The notes: generated from the letters alone by a model not told the origin. A stretch of 51,529 nucleotides of DNA from Candidatus Uhrbacteria bacterium (GCA_016206165.1 JACQSD010000018.1:1-51529); one strand, 5' to 3'. Shown: positions 7,965-17,696, counted from the first letter of the stretch. Numbers and translations are program-made.

Positions 7965-10900
7965 ATGTTGATTGCCATTATCACTTGGTCATCACTTGTT
8001 CTTGCGCTCATCGCACTCGTGGGTGTTGTCTTTGGTTTTTTACAAATGCGGAAAGAAGATGCGCTCGTGCACGCGCGAGGGAAGAGCATCCTCATTGTTT
8101 CTGGCGTTACGACACTCCTCTTTTTTGCGCTTTTTGCGGTTGGATTGTATCGCATGAATGCGTCAGAGGGAATCAATCAAAGCACACAAACAGGCACGAG
8201 CCCATTAACGAACACATCACCAGGCCTCACCCCACGAACAGATCGTGATCGCGATCCCGGGAGTACTCCACCAAAGACAACGCAACCAGGAGGAGGAACA
8301 GAAGTGCCGATTGCAAGTCCGGCAGAAGGGGTGGCTGGGAGAACCGTCACGATTATTGGAAAAGGATTTGGGAATGTGCCAGGGAGCGTGCAGTTTGTGG
8401 ATACAAAAGGAAATGAAACACGCGCAGCACTTGTCAATGCAGGTGAGTGCACCCCGACGCCATGGGGGGATACCACAATCCTCATTACTATTCCCGATGT
8501 TGCCCCCGATACCTATACAATCATCGTGCGCCGTGTCGATGGCGGAGCATTGGCACCATTTTCATTTCGTGTGACGAATCTCGGGAACCGAACAAGTATT
8601 TGTCGCGTTGATCCCGAATCAGGCATCCCGAACGCAACGCAGGTGACCATGCTTGGTTCGGAATTAGGAAAAACTCCGGGGAAGGTATACTTTGGCGAGA
8701 CGCTCGCACAATCCATTGTTTCTTGGAGCGAGCGCGCAATTACGGTGCGCGTTCCCATTGGCGCAACCACGGGAACTGTCCGTGTCGTTACCAAAGAGGG
8801 CATTCGTTCGAACGAACTTGCATTTACGATTGGGCAATGCACAGGGACGTCATGTCGGAGTGGCGAATCGTGTTGTGGCGACGGCCTCTGTCGCAAAGAA
8901 GGAACATGTCCCGCATCGGGCGCATGTCGATACCGGTGGTATTTTTCGACTGGCGCAACGATGACGTTGCCATGCGGGGCGAATGGGGCATGTCCATCGG
9001 GTTTTCAATGTGATGCAACAACAAAAGCGTGCGCCCCACTGCGGCGTGCAGGGCCATGTGTGAAAGACACAGAGTGTCCGGCGGGAACATACTGCCAGAA
9101 AGCGAGCGGGCGATGTATTGATGGGACGCCACGTTTGATTGAAGAGCCTGGATGCGTGAACACCGTCCAGAGTCCGACGCCCTATCGCGGACGCATTGAC
9201 GCATGCACGAATGCACGGTTTGGCGCACGGTTTTCTGTTCCGCTCGACGCGAGTACATTGCATGACCATACACTCGAACTCCACCAATGTGGAACCGCCA
9301 TTGATTTTAACGAACAGGCATGCACGGCTCGCATTGCGGGTTCAGTCGTATCGATCCCTGGGCAAGATGGCGTTGTTGGGTTCCTCTATGAACCAGAGGT
9401 GCCGTTGCAACCGGAAACGTGGTACACAATGACCATCAAACAATCGCTCGAGAGCGTTGCACGAATATCGATTGGCGACGATATCACGTGGCGCGCACGA
9501 ACAGGGAAGACTCCATGTACACTTGATCACGTTGAGGTGACGCCATCGCGCGCCATCGTTGTTGGCATTGATCGCGAACAGGCATATCGCGCATTGCCGA
9601 CAGCAAAAAATTGCAACGTGATACCTCACGCGGGGCCATGGGCTTGGGTATCGAAGGATGAGCGTCAAGCATCGCTCGCACCGACGAATGGAGAAGAAGC
9701 GATTGCACGTGCACGCGGAGCGACGACAGGGGATGGTGTTTCGCTCGAAGCAGTGCTTCAGAAGAAAAAAGATACAGGCTTGTTGGTTGTTCGTTTGCTC
9801 GCGCCAAAATTGATTGAATGGTGGCCCTCGTGTGGAAGCGCGTGCAGAAATGCCGAGCTTGGTCTTCGATTCTCCGGGCCAATGCGACTTTCCAGTATCA
9901 ATGAAAAAACAGTTCGGCTCGAGGCGTGCGGGGACGCACAATGTACTCGAGTGACGCCCGTTTCGCTCACTGGATTTTCTGGTGCGGAAGGAGATACTGT
10001 CGTTCGATTTCGATCAACAAAAGGGCTTCTTGCACCTGGTATGACGTATCGCGTGGTCATCATTGCATCGGAAGTGAAAGGACGTGATGGCGTGGCGCTC
10101 GCTGGTATTGAAAGCCGAAGCGGCCAAACAATGACAACAGCGAATGCGCGATATTCTTGGACATTCCGGACACTTGATACACGTGCAGTGTGCAGCGTCG
10201 ATCATGTTGCCGTTGCCCCGGAGCGCGCAACACTCACCGCCATTTTTGCAAAACAGGATTTTTCGGCGATCCCGCGGAGTAAATCCGACGCGTGTGATGT
10301 GCAAGGGCAGCGGTTGATTGCCGATGGGTATGCATGGGCATGGGCGACAAGCGAGGAGCGGGTTGCTGCACTCATTGACGACAAATCGCCAAGTGATGCA
10401 TGGCAACAAGTTGAGGCGCGCGGATCTGGGCAGAGTGCCGTGAGCGCGGAAACTGGAGGGAAACGTGGCATCGGGACTGTTTCGGTTGTTTGTGATGCAA
10501 CTGATGATCGGTCGTGTGGTGCGGACCATGGTGTGGGCATTGATCGTTGTTGTTACCCTCGTCCAAGAATACTCAAACGTCAGCCCGAGGGCGATAAAGC
10601 ATGTCGGAATGGCGTCATTGAAATTCAGTTTGATCAGCCGATGGATAAGGGGACCGTTGAAAAAGGAACAGTCATTGAGCAAGAAGTGGCGGGCACATCA
10701 TGTGCCGCTCCATCACAGCCCAAGAAACCAAACGCCACACCGGGGCCGAACGCGACACCCGCGAAAAAAGTTTTTTGTCCCGTCGCAACGCGGTTGACCA
10801 CAAGTAGTGATGAGCGGCTGTTTACGTTTGCCCCCGCCACGGTGCTTCCGAAAAATGCGGCAATTCGTGTACGTGTTTTTGGCATGGATGCAGATCCAGC

Positions 10901-12326
10901 GAACGTTACTGTCAAGAATCGCGCGGGTGTTGCGATGACGCAAGGAGCGACATGGAATTTCACGACAGGATCGCTCATTTGTCAGATTACCACAGTGCGT
11001 GTGTATCGTGACCCAACACCGACCCCGGTGTTGAGTGATACGTTTCTCTGTTCACGCGGAGATAATTGCGCGGATGATGTGAATTCCGCGCTCCCTGGGA
11101 ACCAGCATCGATTCCGAGTGGCAGCATTCGATCAAGAGGAACATCCAGTGAATGCAACATACGTATGGTCAATAGAAGATCCGCGTACTGCCACGCTGAC
11201 TCCACAAAATCAAGAAGCAGAGGTCACGAGTGGGGAAAACGGAAGGACAGCCCTTGCCGTGCAAGCAACCGCAACGAACGCAGGGGGAGGAAAGGGGAAT
11301 GTGGTGATTCCGATTGATGTGACTGCGTGTGCGAATCCATGGCCTGCGCGGATCGTACAAGGAACAACAACATTGTGGGAACCATTTGCGGATCGAGTAG
11401 GCGCCGGAGCAACAAACTTTTCAACATACTATTGTCGTGATCGTGGAGAGGCTACGCTTGACGACGATTTGCCTGCACTCGCATGGCCGCCTGGCATTGA
11501 AACTGGGTTTGAACAAGATCCAAAGAAAAAAGATCTGATCAAAGGATTCCTTTTCCAGGTTGTTGGTGGCGGCGAACCAGATGCGATTGGCTTTGAGATT
11601 TTCCGAAACCAAGAGAAGAAAGATATTGCGGCATGGTATCGTGCAATATTTAAAAATGACAATCAAAATACTCTTGAACCACTGACCGTGAATGGATATC
11701 CGGGGCTGCGGGATGGGAGAACAGTGTACGTGAATGCATTGAATATTCAAGGATCGGACGTCGTGATGCAGGTGCATCTTCTTTCCTACGGGCTTGGTGC
11801 ATCCGAGGATACGATTGCAATTGCACGTCAGCTCGAACAGAACTGGCGGTTCACCACATCAGTGACCGATGATCGTGATCGGGCTGCGCTCCAACGCGAT
11901 GTGACACGCATGCTCGCGCTCAATGGTATGCGGGGAGCATTGAATAGTCGTGGTGCTCCAAAATTGGAAGCAGGGAGTTTTATTCCAGGGCTTACCTTTT
12001 CCACATGGCCTCTGTCGTGGGGGCGCCTTGGTTCAAGTGCTGGGGCAGCGTTCCCCCGTGATCCCGTGAATCGATTTGAAGGGTGCACGAAACCGTTTGA
12101 TCCTGCAACATGTTGGAACCCGGTGCGCAAGAAGACAGAACCATTGGTCAAACAATTCAAATGTCCGACTGGTGCACTCGCGTATGGATACAAGGTGGAT
12201 CCGGGGAGTCCTCAAGGATATATCCTTGCCACGAATTTTGAATACGATGGCCCGGGGTCCTTCAAGCGTGACCCATCATATCGTTCGCTTGATAGCTTGC
12301 TCGGGAGTGGTGTGTGTACCAAATAA
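7965..12326 (+). CDS. Giant surface protein with IPT/TIG, Cys-rich and Ig-like regions
   Basis: A protein of 1453 residues. Two N-terminal membrane helices (about 3-26 and 40-60) are followed by a Thr/Pro linker and two IPT/TIG-like beta domains (about 110-305). Next comes a Cys-rich segment (about 305-400) with repeated CPxGxxC patterns, then several Ig-like domains each introduced by a Cys-containing strand and a 'RFSGPM' or 'QFDQPM' motif. A C-terminal region of about 330 residues resembles nothing I know. The many paired cysteines suggest disulfides outside the cell. The N-terminal architecture parallels the preceding gene. It could be an adhesin or stalk for attachment to a host cell, but that is inference. 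Confidence 0.8.
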   Translation: MLIAIITWSSLVLALIALVGVVFGFLQMRKEDALVHARGKSILIVSGVTTLLFFALFAVGLYRMNASEGINQSTQTGTSPLTNTSPGLTPRTDRDRDPGSTPPKTTQPGGGTEVPIASPAEGVAGRTVTIIGKGFGNVPGSVQFVDTKGNETRAALVNAGECTPTPWGDTTILITIPDVAPDTYTIIVRRVDGGALAPFSFRVTNLGNRTSICRVDPESGIPNATQVTMLGSELGKTPGKVYFGETLAQSIVSWSERAITVRVPIGATTGTVRVVTKEGIRSNELAFTIGQCTGTSCRSGESCCGDGLCRKEGTCPASGACRYRWYFSTGATMTLPCGANGACPSGFQCDATTKACAPLRRAGPCVKDTECPAGTYCQKASGRCIDGTPRLIEEPGCVNTVQSPTPYRGRIDACTNARFGARFSVPLDASTLHDHTLELHQCGTAIDFNEQACTARIAGSVVSIPGQDGVVGFLYEPEVPLQPETWYTMTIKQSLESVARISIGDDITWRARTGKTPCTLDHVEVTPSRAIVVGIDREQAYRALPTAKNCNVIPHAGPWAWVSKDERQASLAPTNGEEAIARARGATTGDGVSLEAVLQKKKDTGLLVVRLLAPKLIEWWPSCGSACRNAELGLRFSGPMRLSSINEKTVRLEACGDAQCTRVTPVSLTGFSGAEGDTVVRFRSTKGLLAPGMTYRVVIIASEVKGRDGVALAGIESRSGQTMTTANARYSWTFRTLDTRAVCSVDHVAVAPERATLTAIFAKQDFSAIPRSKSDACDVQGQRLIADGYAWAWATSEERVAALIDDKSPSDAWQQVEARGSGQSAVSAETGGKRGIGTVSVVCDATDDRSCGADHGVGIDRCCYPRPRILKRQPEGDKACRNGVIEIQFDQPMDKGTVEKGTVIEQEVAGTSCAAPSQPKKPNATPGPNATPAKKVFCPVATRLTTSSDERLFTFAPATVLPKNAAIRVRVFGMDADPANVTVKNRAGVAMTQGATWNFTTGSLICQITTVRVYRDPTPTPVLSDTFLCSRGDNCADDVNSALPGNQHRFRVAAFDQEEHPVNATYVWSIEDPRTATLTPQNQEAEVTSGENGRTALAVQATATNAGGGKGNVVIPIDVTACANPWPARIVQGTTTLWEPFADRVGAGATNFSTYYCRDRGEATLDDDLPALAWPPGIETGFEQDPKKKDLIKGFLFQVVGGGEPDAIGFEIFRNQEKKDIAAWYRAIFKNDNQNTLEPLTVNGYPGLRDGRTVYVNALNIQGSDVVMQVHLLSYGLGASEDTIAIARQLEQNWRFTTSVTDDRDRAALQRDVTRMLALNGMRGALNSRGAPKLEAGSFIPGLTFSTWPLSWGRLGSSAGAAFPRDPVNRFEGCTKPFDPATCWNPVRKKTEPLVKQFKCPTGALAYGYKVDPGSPQGYILATNFEYDGPGSFKRDPSYRSLDSLLGSGVCTK

Positions 12327-12375
12327 TTGCGGGTCTTCACTTTTTATGACACAATAAGAGTATCATCGTTACGTA

Positions 12376-12456
12376 AGCACGAAAGAACGAAAGAACGGAA
12401 GAACTTTTGATAGCCTCGTTCTTCAGTTCCTCCGTTTCCTTGTTCATTCGTTCTCC
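12376..12456. repeat. Inverted repeat of GAACGAAA units
   Basis: Tandem CGAAAGAA/CGGAAGAA units are answered downstream by TTCTTC/TTCGTTC units, forming a hairpin upstream of the 12462 gene. A second copy of the family lies at 43668-43755, inside the start of a prepilin-like gene. Confidence 0.75.
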
Positions 12457-12461
12457 CGAGT

Positions 12462-13046
12462 ATGTTCGAAAATAAACCGTCATCAGCTCCACAAGAGCCA
12501 GAGGATATGTTTGCCGATACTGTTTCGGTGCAACCGCAACCGTCGCGTCTTGCCAGTGTTCCCGAATCAACGAGGACAGGGGATATCCCAGAGCTTGCCG
12601 GCCCTGTCTTTTCCCCGGGGAAGCTTTGGACAACGATCGGTGCTATTGTCGTTGTTCTTGCGCTCGTCGGAGGGGGAGTGTGGTGGTTCTGGTGGAGGCC
12701 GAAGCAACAATCTGCAGCATCGACAACAGCAAATCAACCAGTGACGCAACCCGAAGTGCAGCAACCGCTTGGGGATACCACCCCTCCGCCAGTGACTGAT
12801 GAGGATCAGGATGGGCTCACAGACGCAGAAGAAGCACAGCTCGGAACAAGCGCGACCAATGTTGACACGGATGGCGATGGTCTTTTGGATGCGGAAGAAG
12901 TACGCACATGGAAAACAAATCCGCTCAAAGTTGATAGTGATGACGATGGATATAGTGATAAACAGGAAATTGATAATGGATACAATCCAAACGGCGCAGG
13001 GAAGCTTATGAATGTAGAGGAGGATATTAAAAAGTTGGGTAACTAA
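12462..13046 (+). CDS. Membrane-anchored protein with thrombospondin type-3-like calcium repeats
   Basis: A 194-aa protein: Pro/Ser-rich cytoplasmic part, one membrane helix (about residues 60-82, ending in a WWFWWRPK anchor), a Pro/Thr linker, then three repeats of the TSP3 type (DEDQDGLTDAEE, DTDGDGLLDAEE, DSDDDGYSDKQE) that chelate calcium. The repeats face outward. The next gene has the same architecture, so the pair probably arose by duplication. Function unknown; calcium-stabilised surface spacer is a reasonable guess. Confidence 0.8.
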   Translation: MFENKPSSAPQEPEDMFADTVSVQPQPSRLASVPESTRTGDIPELAGPVFSPGKLWTTIGAIVVVLALVGGGVWWFWWRPKQQSAASTTANQPVTQPEVQQPLGDTTPPPVTDEDQDGLTDAEEAQLGTSATNVDTDGDGLLDAEEVRTWKTNPLKVDSDDDGYSDKQEIDNGYNPNGAGKLMNVEEDIKKLGN

Positions 13047-13057
13047 TTACTGTTTCC

Positions 13058-14056
13058 ATGCCTGAGCAGACATTTGGACAATCAACAGAGCGAGGAGCAC
13101 CCGCACAACCAGCGGAGTCTCTTGACATCCGCACGATGCCGGAAGCATTTTTTCCGAAAACTCCGGTCGGTGCCCCGTTACCGTGGGGGATCTTCGCTGT
13201 CGTCGGTGTGCTTGTGCTTGCACTCCTTGGCGTCGGAGCGTACGTTCTTTTCTTTTGGGAAGAGCAACCGCGACCAGCAGACGTTGCCCCGATTCAAAAT
13301 ACAAATGAACCCCCACTAGTGGATACCAATACGCCACCACCAGTGGATACCAGCGGAGATGCACCAGTGATCCCACCTGGTGAGCCTCCGACTGATATAT
13401 CAACACCACCACCAACAAGTATACCGATCAGCGGCAGTCTATTCCCACAATTTGGAATCCGCACCGAGGACACGGATCACGATAACCTCACGAATGAAGA
13501 AGAGAAAGCACTGAATACAGATCCAACGGCGGCAGATACTGATCGTGATGGATATGCGGATGGGCAGGAGATTGAGAATCTCTATGATCCGCTTGCGCCT
13601 TCCCCAGCACTCCTTCCACAGTCGCGATCGGTCGCAACGTATGTGAGCCAGAAATTTGGGTTTCGCTTTCTTCACCCAGGAGTGTGGAGTCAACCTCGGC
13701 CAACCGATGCGGGTGAGCTTGAGACGATGATAACGACGCCCATTACCGGAGAATTCATGGAAGTCATTGTGCAAGAAAACGTGAAACAACAATCAGCATT
13801 TGATTGGTATGTTGCACAAATGCCAGCGGGCTCCGATCCGAAACGACTTTCCATAACATCGATTGAAAATCTCGAGGGCGTCTGGAGCCTTGATGGGAAA
13901 ACTGTTTATTTTACACTTGTTCCTGCCTTTGGAGGGTCGCGCAATTGGATTTATGGAATCACCTATAATACAGGGGAAGCACGCGAGGTGAATTACCCAA
14001 TGATCTTTCGTATGATGATCGAAAGTTTCCGCGTTCAACCACCGGTCGCCCCATGA
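13058..14056 (+). CDS. Membrane-anchored protein with calcium repeats and a C-terminal beta domain
   Basis: A 332-aa relative of the upstream gene: a helix at about residues 45-68, a Pro/Thr-rich linker, and two TSP3-like repeats (DTDHDNLTNEEE, DTDRDGYADGQE). A C-terminal domain of about 150 residues begins KFGFRFLHPGVW, the form of a 'PsbP-like' or fitted-peak extracellular domain common in such proteins. It ends at an ATGA overlap with ybeY, so surface and RNA-processing genes share a transcript. Confidence 0.75.
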   Translation: MPEQTFGQSTERGAPAQPAESLDIRTMPEAFFPKTPVGAPLPWGIFAVVGVLVLALLGVGAYVLFFWEEQPRPADVAPIQNTNEPPLVDTNTPPPVDTSGDAPVIPPGEPPTDISTPPPTSIPISGSLFPQFGIRTEDTDHDNLTNEEEKALNTDPTAADTDRDGYADGQEIENLYDPLAPSPALLPQSRSVATYVSQKFGFRFLHPGVWSQPRPTDAGELETMITTPITGEFMEVIVQENVKQQSAFDWYVAQMPAGSDPKRLSITSIENLEGVWSLDGKTVYFTLVPAFGGSRNWIYGITYNTGEAREVNYPMIFRMMIESFRVQPPVAP

Positions 14057-14517
14057 CACCGTTCGCTCTTGATTGTCGGTTCCCCGCATCGTTTCGTCGC
14101 TTCGTCCCACAAGCGAGCATGACGCGATTACCAGACGCACTGCACCATGTGCTCCACAAAAAAATGAGTGGATCAGTGACGATTGTCGGCGTTTCAGATC
14201 GTGTCATGCGTACGCTCAATCGGCGATATCGGGGGAAAGATAGAACGACAGACGTGCTTAGTTTTCTTTATACGGGGAACACAACGAAAGGAGCGCAGAT
14301 GATCATCGGAGATATCCTCCTTTCCATTCCTGAAGTACGGAGGCAAGCAAGGGAACGAAACGTATCAGCGACCTTTGTGACACACGAGCTCATTGTTCAC
14401 GGACTACTCCATTTGCTCGGGTATGATCATGAACGGAGTCAACGAGATGAAAAAATAATGTTTGAACTCCAAAAGAAAATAGTGCATCATGTTCTCTCCA
14501 GCACGTCTCATCCGTAG
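14053..14517 (+). CDS. ybeY: Endoribonuclease YbeY
   Basis: A metal-dependent RNase for rRNA maturation and ribosome quality control. The signature HELIVHGLLHLLGYDH supplies the three zinc-binding histidines; TTDVLSF and GDILLSIPEV are also family blocks. At 154 aa it is the usual size. It overlaps the upstream stop (ATGA) and its own end overlaps dgkA by 29 bases. Confidence 0.95.
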   Translation: MTPFALDCRFPASFRRFVPQASMTRLPDALHHVLHKKMSGSVTIVGVSDRVMRTLNRRYRGKDRTTDVLSFLYTGNTTKGAQMIIGDILLSIPEVRRQARERNVSATFVTHELIVHGLLHLLGYDHERSQRDEKIMFELQKKIVHHVLSSTSHP

Positions 14518-14857
14518 TTTTCAATACGCGTGGAATGGTATTCGGTCGACGTTCGTGTCGGAGCAAAATTTTCGCATCCAGATATGCATTGGCATTCTCG
14601 TGCTTCTGCTCGCGGTCGGTCTCTCCATTCCACTTTCGCACATCGCGTTTCTCGTGCTTGTGGTGACATTTGTTCTCGTGTTAGAATTACTGAACACCGC
14701 CTGGGAGCGTATGCTTGACCTCATGCATCCCGGGTTATCGCCTGCGGTACGCCTTATTAAAGATCTTCTCGCTGCGTTTGTCTTTATCGCATCGCTGGGA
14801 GCGGTCATTACAGGGCTCTTATTGCTTGGCCCACCACTTATCAACTTGTTTTTTTAG
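14489..14857 (+). CDS. dgkA: Diacylglycerol/undecaprenol kinase family protein
   Basis: A 122-aa membrane protein with three helices and the family core ELLNTAWERMLDLMHP, followed by RLIKDLLAAFVF, where Glu, Asn and Asp/Lys bind ATP-Mg. In Gram-positive-like cells these enzymes recycle undecaprenol, the wall lipid carrier, which fits the cell-wall and division genes around it. Trp replaces the usual small residue in NTAxE. Confidence 0.9.
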   Translation: MFSPARLIRSFQYAWNGIRSTFVSEQNFRIQICIGILVLLLAVGLSIPLSHIAFLVLVVTFVLVLELLNTAWERMLDLMHPGLSPAVRLIKDLLAAFVFIASLGAVITGLLLLGPPLINLFF

Positions 14858-14875
14858 ATAACCTGAGATGTCGCG

Positions 14876-14991
14876 AGGCGCGTACCCGACCGAAGGGATC
14901 CGGCTCTGCCGTGTCCCTGAGGATCGCGGAGCGCGCCGCAAGCGACACAGCGGTTTTGGAGGTTGGACACCTTTTCCAAAAGGGGTCCACA
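14876..14991 (+). repeat. GC-rich palindromic intergenic stretch before ftsA
   Basis: The dgkA-ftsA gap is richer in GC than its neighbours and holds self-complementary pieces; the clearest is GGACACCTTTT facing AAAAGGGGTCC immediately before the ftsA start. No gene or promoter is evident. Confidence 0.5.
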
Positions 14992-14992
14992 C

Positions 14993-16255
14993 ATGTGTAT
15001 GTCGCGCGACGCACTTATTACTGGTTTGGATGTTGGATCAACCTCGATTCGTCTTGTCGTTGGGCAGGTGGTTGCCTCAAAACAACGCGACGAAGAACAA
15101 CAATTGCAAATCATTGGTGCGATTGACGTGCCGACCGAAGGGATCCACCGGGGGTCAGTGACCTCCATTGATGATGCAGTCGAGTCGCTCTCAAGTGCGC
15201 GTGATAAAGCAGAGCGCCTCGTCGGCATGCCGATCGACCACGTGTTCGTTGGGATTTCTGGTCCATATATTATTGCGCAGCCTTCGAAGGGTGTCATTGC
15301 AGTTTCCCGCGCAGACGGAGAAATTCAGGAAGAAGATATCGAGCGCGTTATTGAAGCAGCGCAAGCAGTGGCGACGCCACCAAATTATGAAATCCTGCAC
15401 GTCATCCCGCGGAGTTTTACGGTCGACCATCAAACCGGCGTCAAAGATCCGCTCGGCATGACCGGTGTTCGCCTTGAAGTCGACGCACAGATTATTCTCG
15501 GCCTCTCATCGCATTTAAAAAATATTACGAAAGCAGTGTATCGCACAGGCGTTGACATTGACGATCTTGTGCTCTCGACCTTCGCTGCAGCAGAATCCGT
15601 GTTGACAAAGCGGCAGAAGGAGCTCGGCGTCGCGCTCGTGAACATTGGTGGAGGCACGACGAGTGTCGCCGTGTTTGAAGAAGGAGATGTGCTCCACGTG
15701 GGAACAATTCCTATCGGCAGTGGGCACATTACCTCTGATATTGCGATTGGTCTTCGCACATCCATTGAAGTTGCGGAAGAACTGAAGCGTGAATATGGGT
15801 CTGCAACTCCAGAGAAGATTGCGAAGAAAGATGATATCACCCTCGAAGCATTTGGTGAGGGTGAAGGGAATGTCGTTTCGCGAAAGCACCTTGCGGAGAT
15901 TATTCAAGCACGACTTGAGGAGCTTTTCGATCGCATTGATAAAGAATTAAAAAAAGTTGATCGGAGCGGGCTCCTCCCTGCGGGGGTTGTGCTCACTGGT
16001 GGAGGATCAAAACTGCAGGGCATTGTCGATGCAGCAAAACAATCATTACGATTGCCCGCAACGCTTGGATATCCGCAAGAGGTCACAAGTGCGCTTGAGA
16101 AGATCCATGACCCCGCATTTGCGGTGAGTCTTGGGCTCGTGCTTTGGGGGTACGCACTTTCGAAGGACAGGCCAAAAACATTCCTTCCTCGATTCTCTGC
16201 GGTTTCGCAAGTGACGAAGCGTATGAAGGATCTCTTTAAATCATTGTTTTCTTAG
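14993..16255 (+). CDS. ftsA: Cell division protein FtsA
   Basis: An actin-like ATPase that tethers FtsZ to the membrane. It has GLDVGSTSIRLVVG (phosphate 1), the SHS2 insertion, VNIGGGTTSVAVF (phosphate 2), VLTGGGSKLQG (adenosine motif) and a C-terminal amphipathic helix KRMKDLFKSLFS for membrane binding. Start at 14993 or the ATG at 14999; an AAAAGGGG stretch 8-12 bases upstream may serve as ribosome binding site. It precedes ftsZ, as in most bacteria. Confidence 0.95.
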   Translation: MCMSRDALITGLDVGSTSIRLVVGQVVASKQRDEEQQLQIIGAIDVPTEGIHRGSVTSIDDAVESLSSARDKAERLVGMPIDHVFVGISGPYIIAQPSKGVIAVSRADGEIQEEDIERVIEAAQAVATPPNYEILHVIPRSFTVDHQTGVKDPLGMTGVRLEVDAQIILGLSSHLKNITKAVYRTGVDIDDLVLSTFAAAESVLTKRQKELGVALVNIGGGTTSVAVFEEGDVLHVGTIPIGSGHITSDIAIGLRTSIEVAEELKREYGSATPEKIAKKDDITLEAFGEGEGNVVSRKHLAEIIQARLEELFDRIDKELKKVDRSGLLPAGVVLTGGGSKLQGIVDAAKQSLRLPATLGYPQEVTSALEKIHDPAFAVSLGLVLWGYALSKDRPKTFLPRFSAVSQVTKRMKDLFKSLFS

Positions 16256-16279
16256 AATCCCTAGGGATTTGCAGTGAAC

Positions 16280-16308
16280 TTGACGGGTGACAGCAATCTT
16301 TATACACT
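16280..16308 (+). promoter_or_regulatory. Likely promoter of ftsZ
   Basis: TTGACG, a 17-bp spacer and TACACT lie in the ftsA-ftsZ gap, giving a leader of about 90 nt. The leader contains a small hairpin (GCAACCT-TTA-GGTTGC at about 16363-16378). A separate promoter would let FtsZ be made in excess over FtsA. Confidence 0.5.
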
Positions 16309-16403
16309 GAGAGACTGTTTAAGTAAGACCGTCCCGAGAAGCGCAGTCAACGGATGGTAGCCGCAACCTTTAGGTTGCGCAACGGAACGATTTTTCAACA
16401 AGT

Positions 16404-17522
16404 ATGGAAGTTAAACCTTCTATCGAAACATTCGCAAAGATTAAGGTTGTTGGCGTTGGTGGAAGTGGTGGGTCAACAATCAACCACATGGTTCGCTCAA
16501 AGATCCGTGGGGTTGAATTTATGGCAGTGAATACCGATGCACAGGCACTGCACCACAATCTTGCTGCAGTCAAACTCCACGTCGGGAAATCAACAACGCG
16601 AGGCTTGGGGGCAGGGATGGATCCAGAGGCAGGGAAGAAAGCAGCAGAAGAAAATCAGAGTGAAATTCGCGAAGCGCTCAAAGGGGCGGATATGGTGTTT
16701 GTCACCTGTGGCCTTGGTGGAGGCACAGGAACCGGGGCGTCCCCCATTGTTGCGGAAATTGCACGTGACCAAGGGTCGCTGACCGTTGCGGTGGTGACGC
16801 GGCCTTTTTCATTTGAAGGTGCACAGCGAAAAGCAATTGCGGAACGAGGGTTGAAAGAGCTCCTTGATAAAGTGGATACAATTATTGTAATCCCCAATGA
16901 TCGCATTCTCGAAATCATTGATAAAAAATCCACATTGCTTGATGCGTTTGGTATTGTGAATGATGTATTAAAGCAGGGGGTGCAAGGCATTTCCGAGCTC
17001 ATCACCGTGCCGGGGTTAACGAACGTTGATTTTGCTGATGTGAAAGCAATTATGCGCGATGCAGGATCTGCGCTCATGGGGTTGGGATCCGGGCAAGGGG
17101 AGAATCGAGCTGTCGAGGCAGCGAAAGCAGCAATTGCATCTCCATTACTTGAAGTTTCGATTGACGGAGCAAAGGGAATATTGTTTACCGTGACGGGAGG
17201 GACTGATCTTCGGATGCATGAACTCTCGGAGGCCGCAAAAATTATTACCGCGCAAGCTGATCCAAATGCGAAGATTATTTACGGTACGGTCATTGATGAA
17301 ACAATGAAAGATGAAGTGCGCATCACCGTTATTGCCACAGGCTTTGGCGATACAGGGAAGGTGCTCACTCAAGAAGCAGCGACGAGTTACCGCCCATCAC
17401 TCTTTTCAAAACCGGCAGAAAAGCCGCAACTGCGCACTGCCGCACAAAAACAGGTAGAAGAGAAGACAAAAGAAGAGGAAGAACTCGAAATCCCCGCATT
17501 CATCCGGAAGAAGATGGGGTAG
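16404..17522 (+). CDS. ftsZ: Cell division protein FtsZ
   Basis: The tubulin-like GTPase that forms the division ring. It has KVVGVGGSGGSTINHM, the tubulin signature GGGTGTGASP, the T7 loop region NVDFADVKAIM, and a C-terminal tail IPAFIRKKMG matching the conserved FtsA-binding peptide. GSGGS in place of the usual GGGGN is a form I associate with CPR sequences. 372 aa. Confidence 0.97.
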   Translation: MEVKPSIETFAKIKVVGVGGSGGSTINHMVRSKIRGVEFMAVNTDAQALHHNLAAVKLHVGKSTTRGLGAGMDPEAGKKAAEENQSEIREALKGADMVFVTCGLGGGTGTGASPIVAEIARDQGSLTVAVVTRPFSFEGAQRKAIAERGLKELLDKVDTIIVIPNDRILEIIDKKSTLLDAFGIVNDVLKQGVQGISELITVPGLTNVDFADVKAIMRDAGSALMGLGSGQGENRAVEAAKAAIASPLLEVSIDGAKGILFTVTGGTDLRMHELSEAAKIITAQADPNAKIIYGTVIDETMKDEVRITVIATGFGDTGKVLTQEAATSYRPSLFSKPAEKPQLRTAAQKQVEEKTKEEEELEIPAFIRKKMG

Positions 17523-17523
17523 G

Positions 17524-17612
17524 ACAGCGAGGACAGTGAAGACAGTAAAGACAGCTGATACACTGACTTCACTGACTTTACTGACTTTACTTACTTTACT
17601 GATACTTGTCCA
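17524..17612. repeat. Inverted repeat of CAGTAAAG-type units after ftsZ
   Basis: Tandem GACAGTGAAGACAGTAAAG units face CTGACTTTACTGACTTTAC units, forming a long hairpin directly after the ftsZ stop. Same family as the copies after rpsU and htrA. Confidence 0.8.
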
Positions 17613-17616
17613 CATC

Positions 17617-17644
17617 TTGAAACTACTATCCGTTGTGGTATAAT
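17617..17644 (+). promoter_or_regulatory. Strong sigma-70-type promoter of nrdR-nrdJ
   Basis: TTGAAA and a perfect TATAAT are separated by 16 bp, placing the transcription start near 17651 and giving a leader of about 210 nt before nrdR. Confidence 0.75.
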
Positions 17645-17654
17645 GGAGTATAGA

Positions 17655-17670
17655 ACACTAGATATTGAAA
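17655..17670 (+). promoter_or_regulatory. Possible NrdR box
   Basis: ACACTAGATATTGAAA matches 12 of 16 positions of the known NrdR-box consensus (ACACWATATMTWGTGT) and begins about 10 bp after the -10 element, where a repressor would block transcription. A weaker match lies at 17673-17688. Since nrdR follows, this would be autoregulation as well as control of nrdJ. Confidence 0.45.
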
Positions 17671-17696
17671 ATACTCCATATTTTTTTGACTGTTTT

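Noticed and set aside
14868..15161. Open frames in the dgkA-ftsA gap
   Set aside because: They overlap ftsA out of frame and arise from the GC-rich stretch.
16260..16275. AATCCCTAGGGATT palindrome after ftsA as an operator
   Set aside because: It is short, single-copy, and has no partner site; more likely a small hairpin of the ftsA end.
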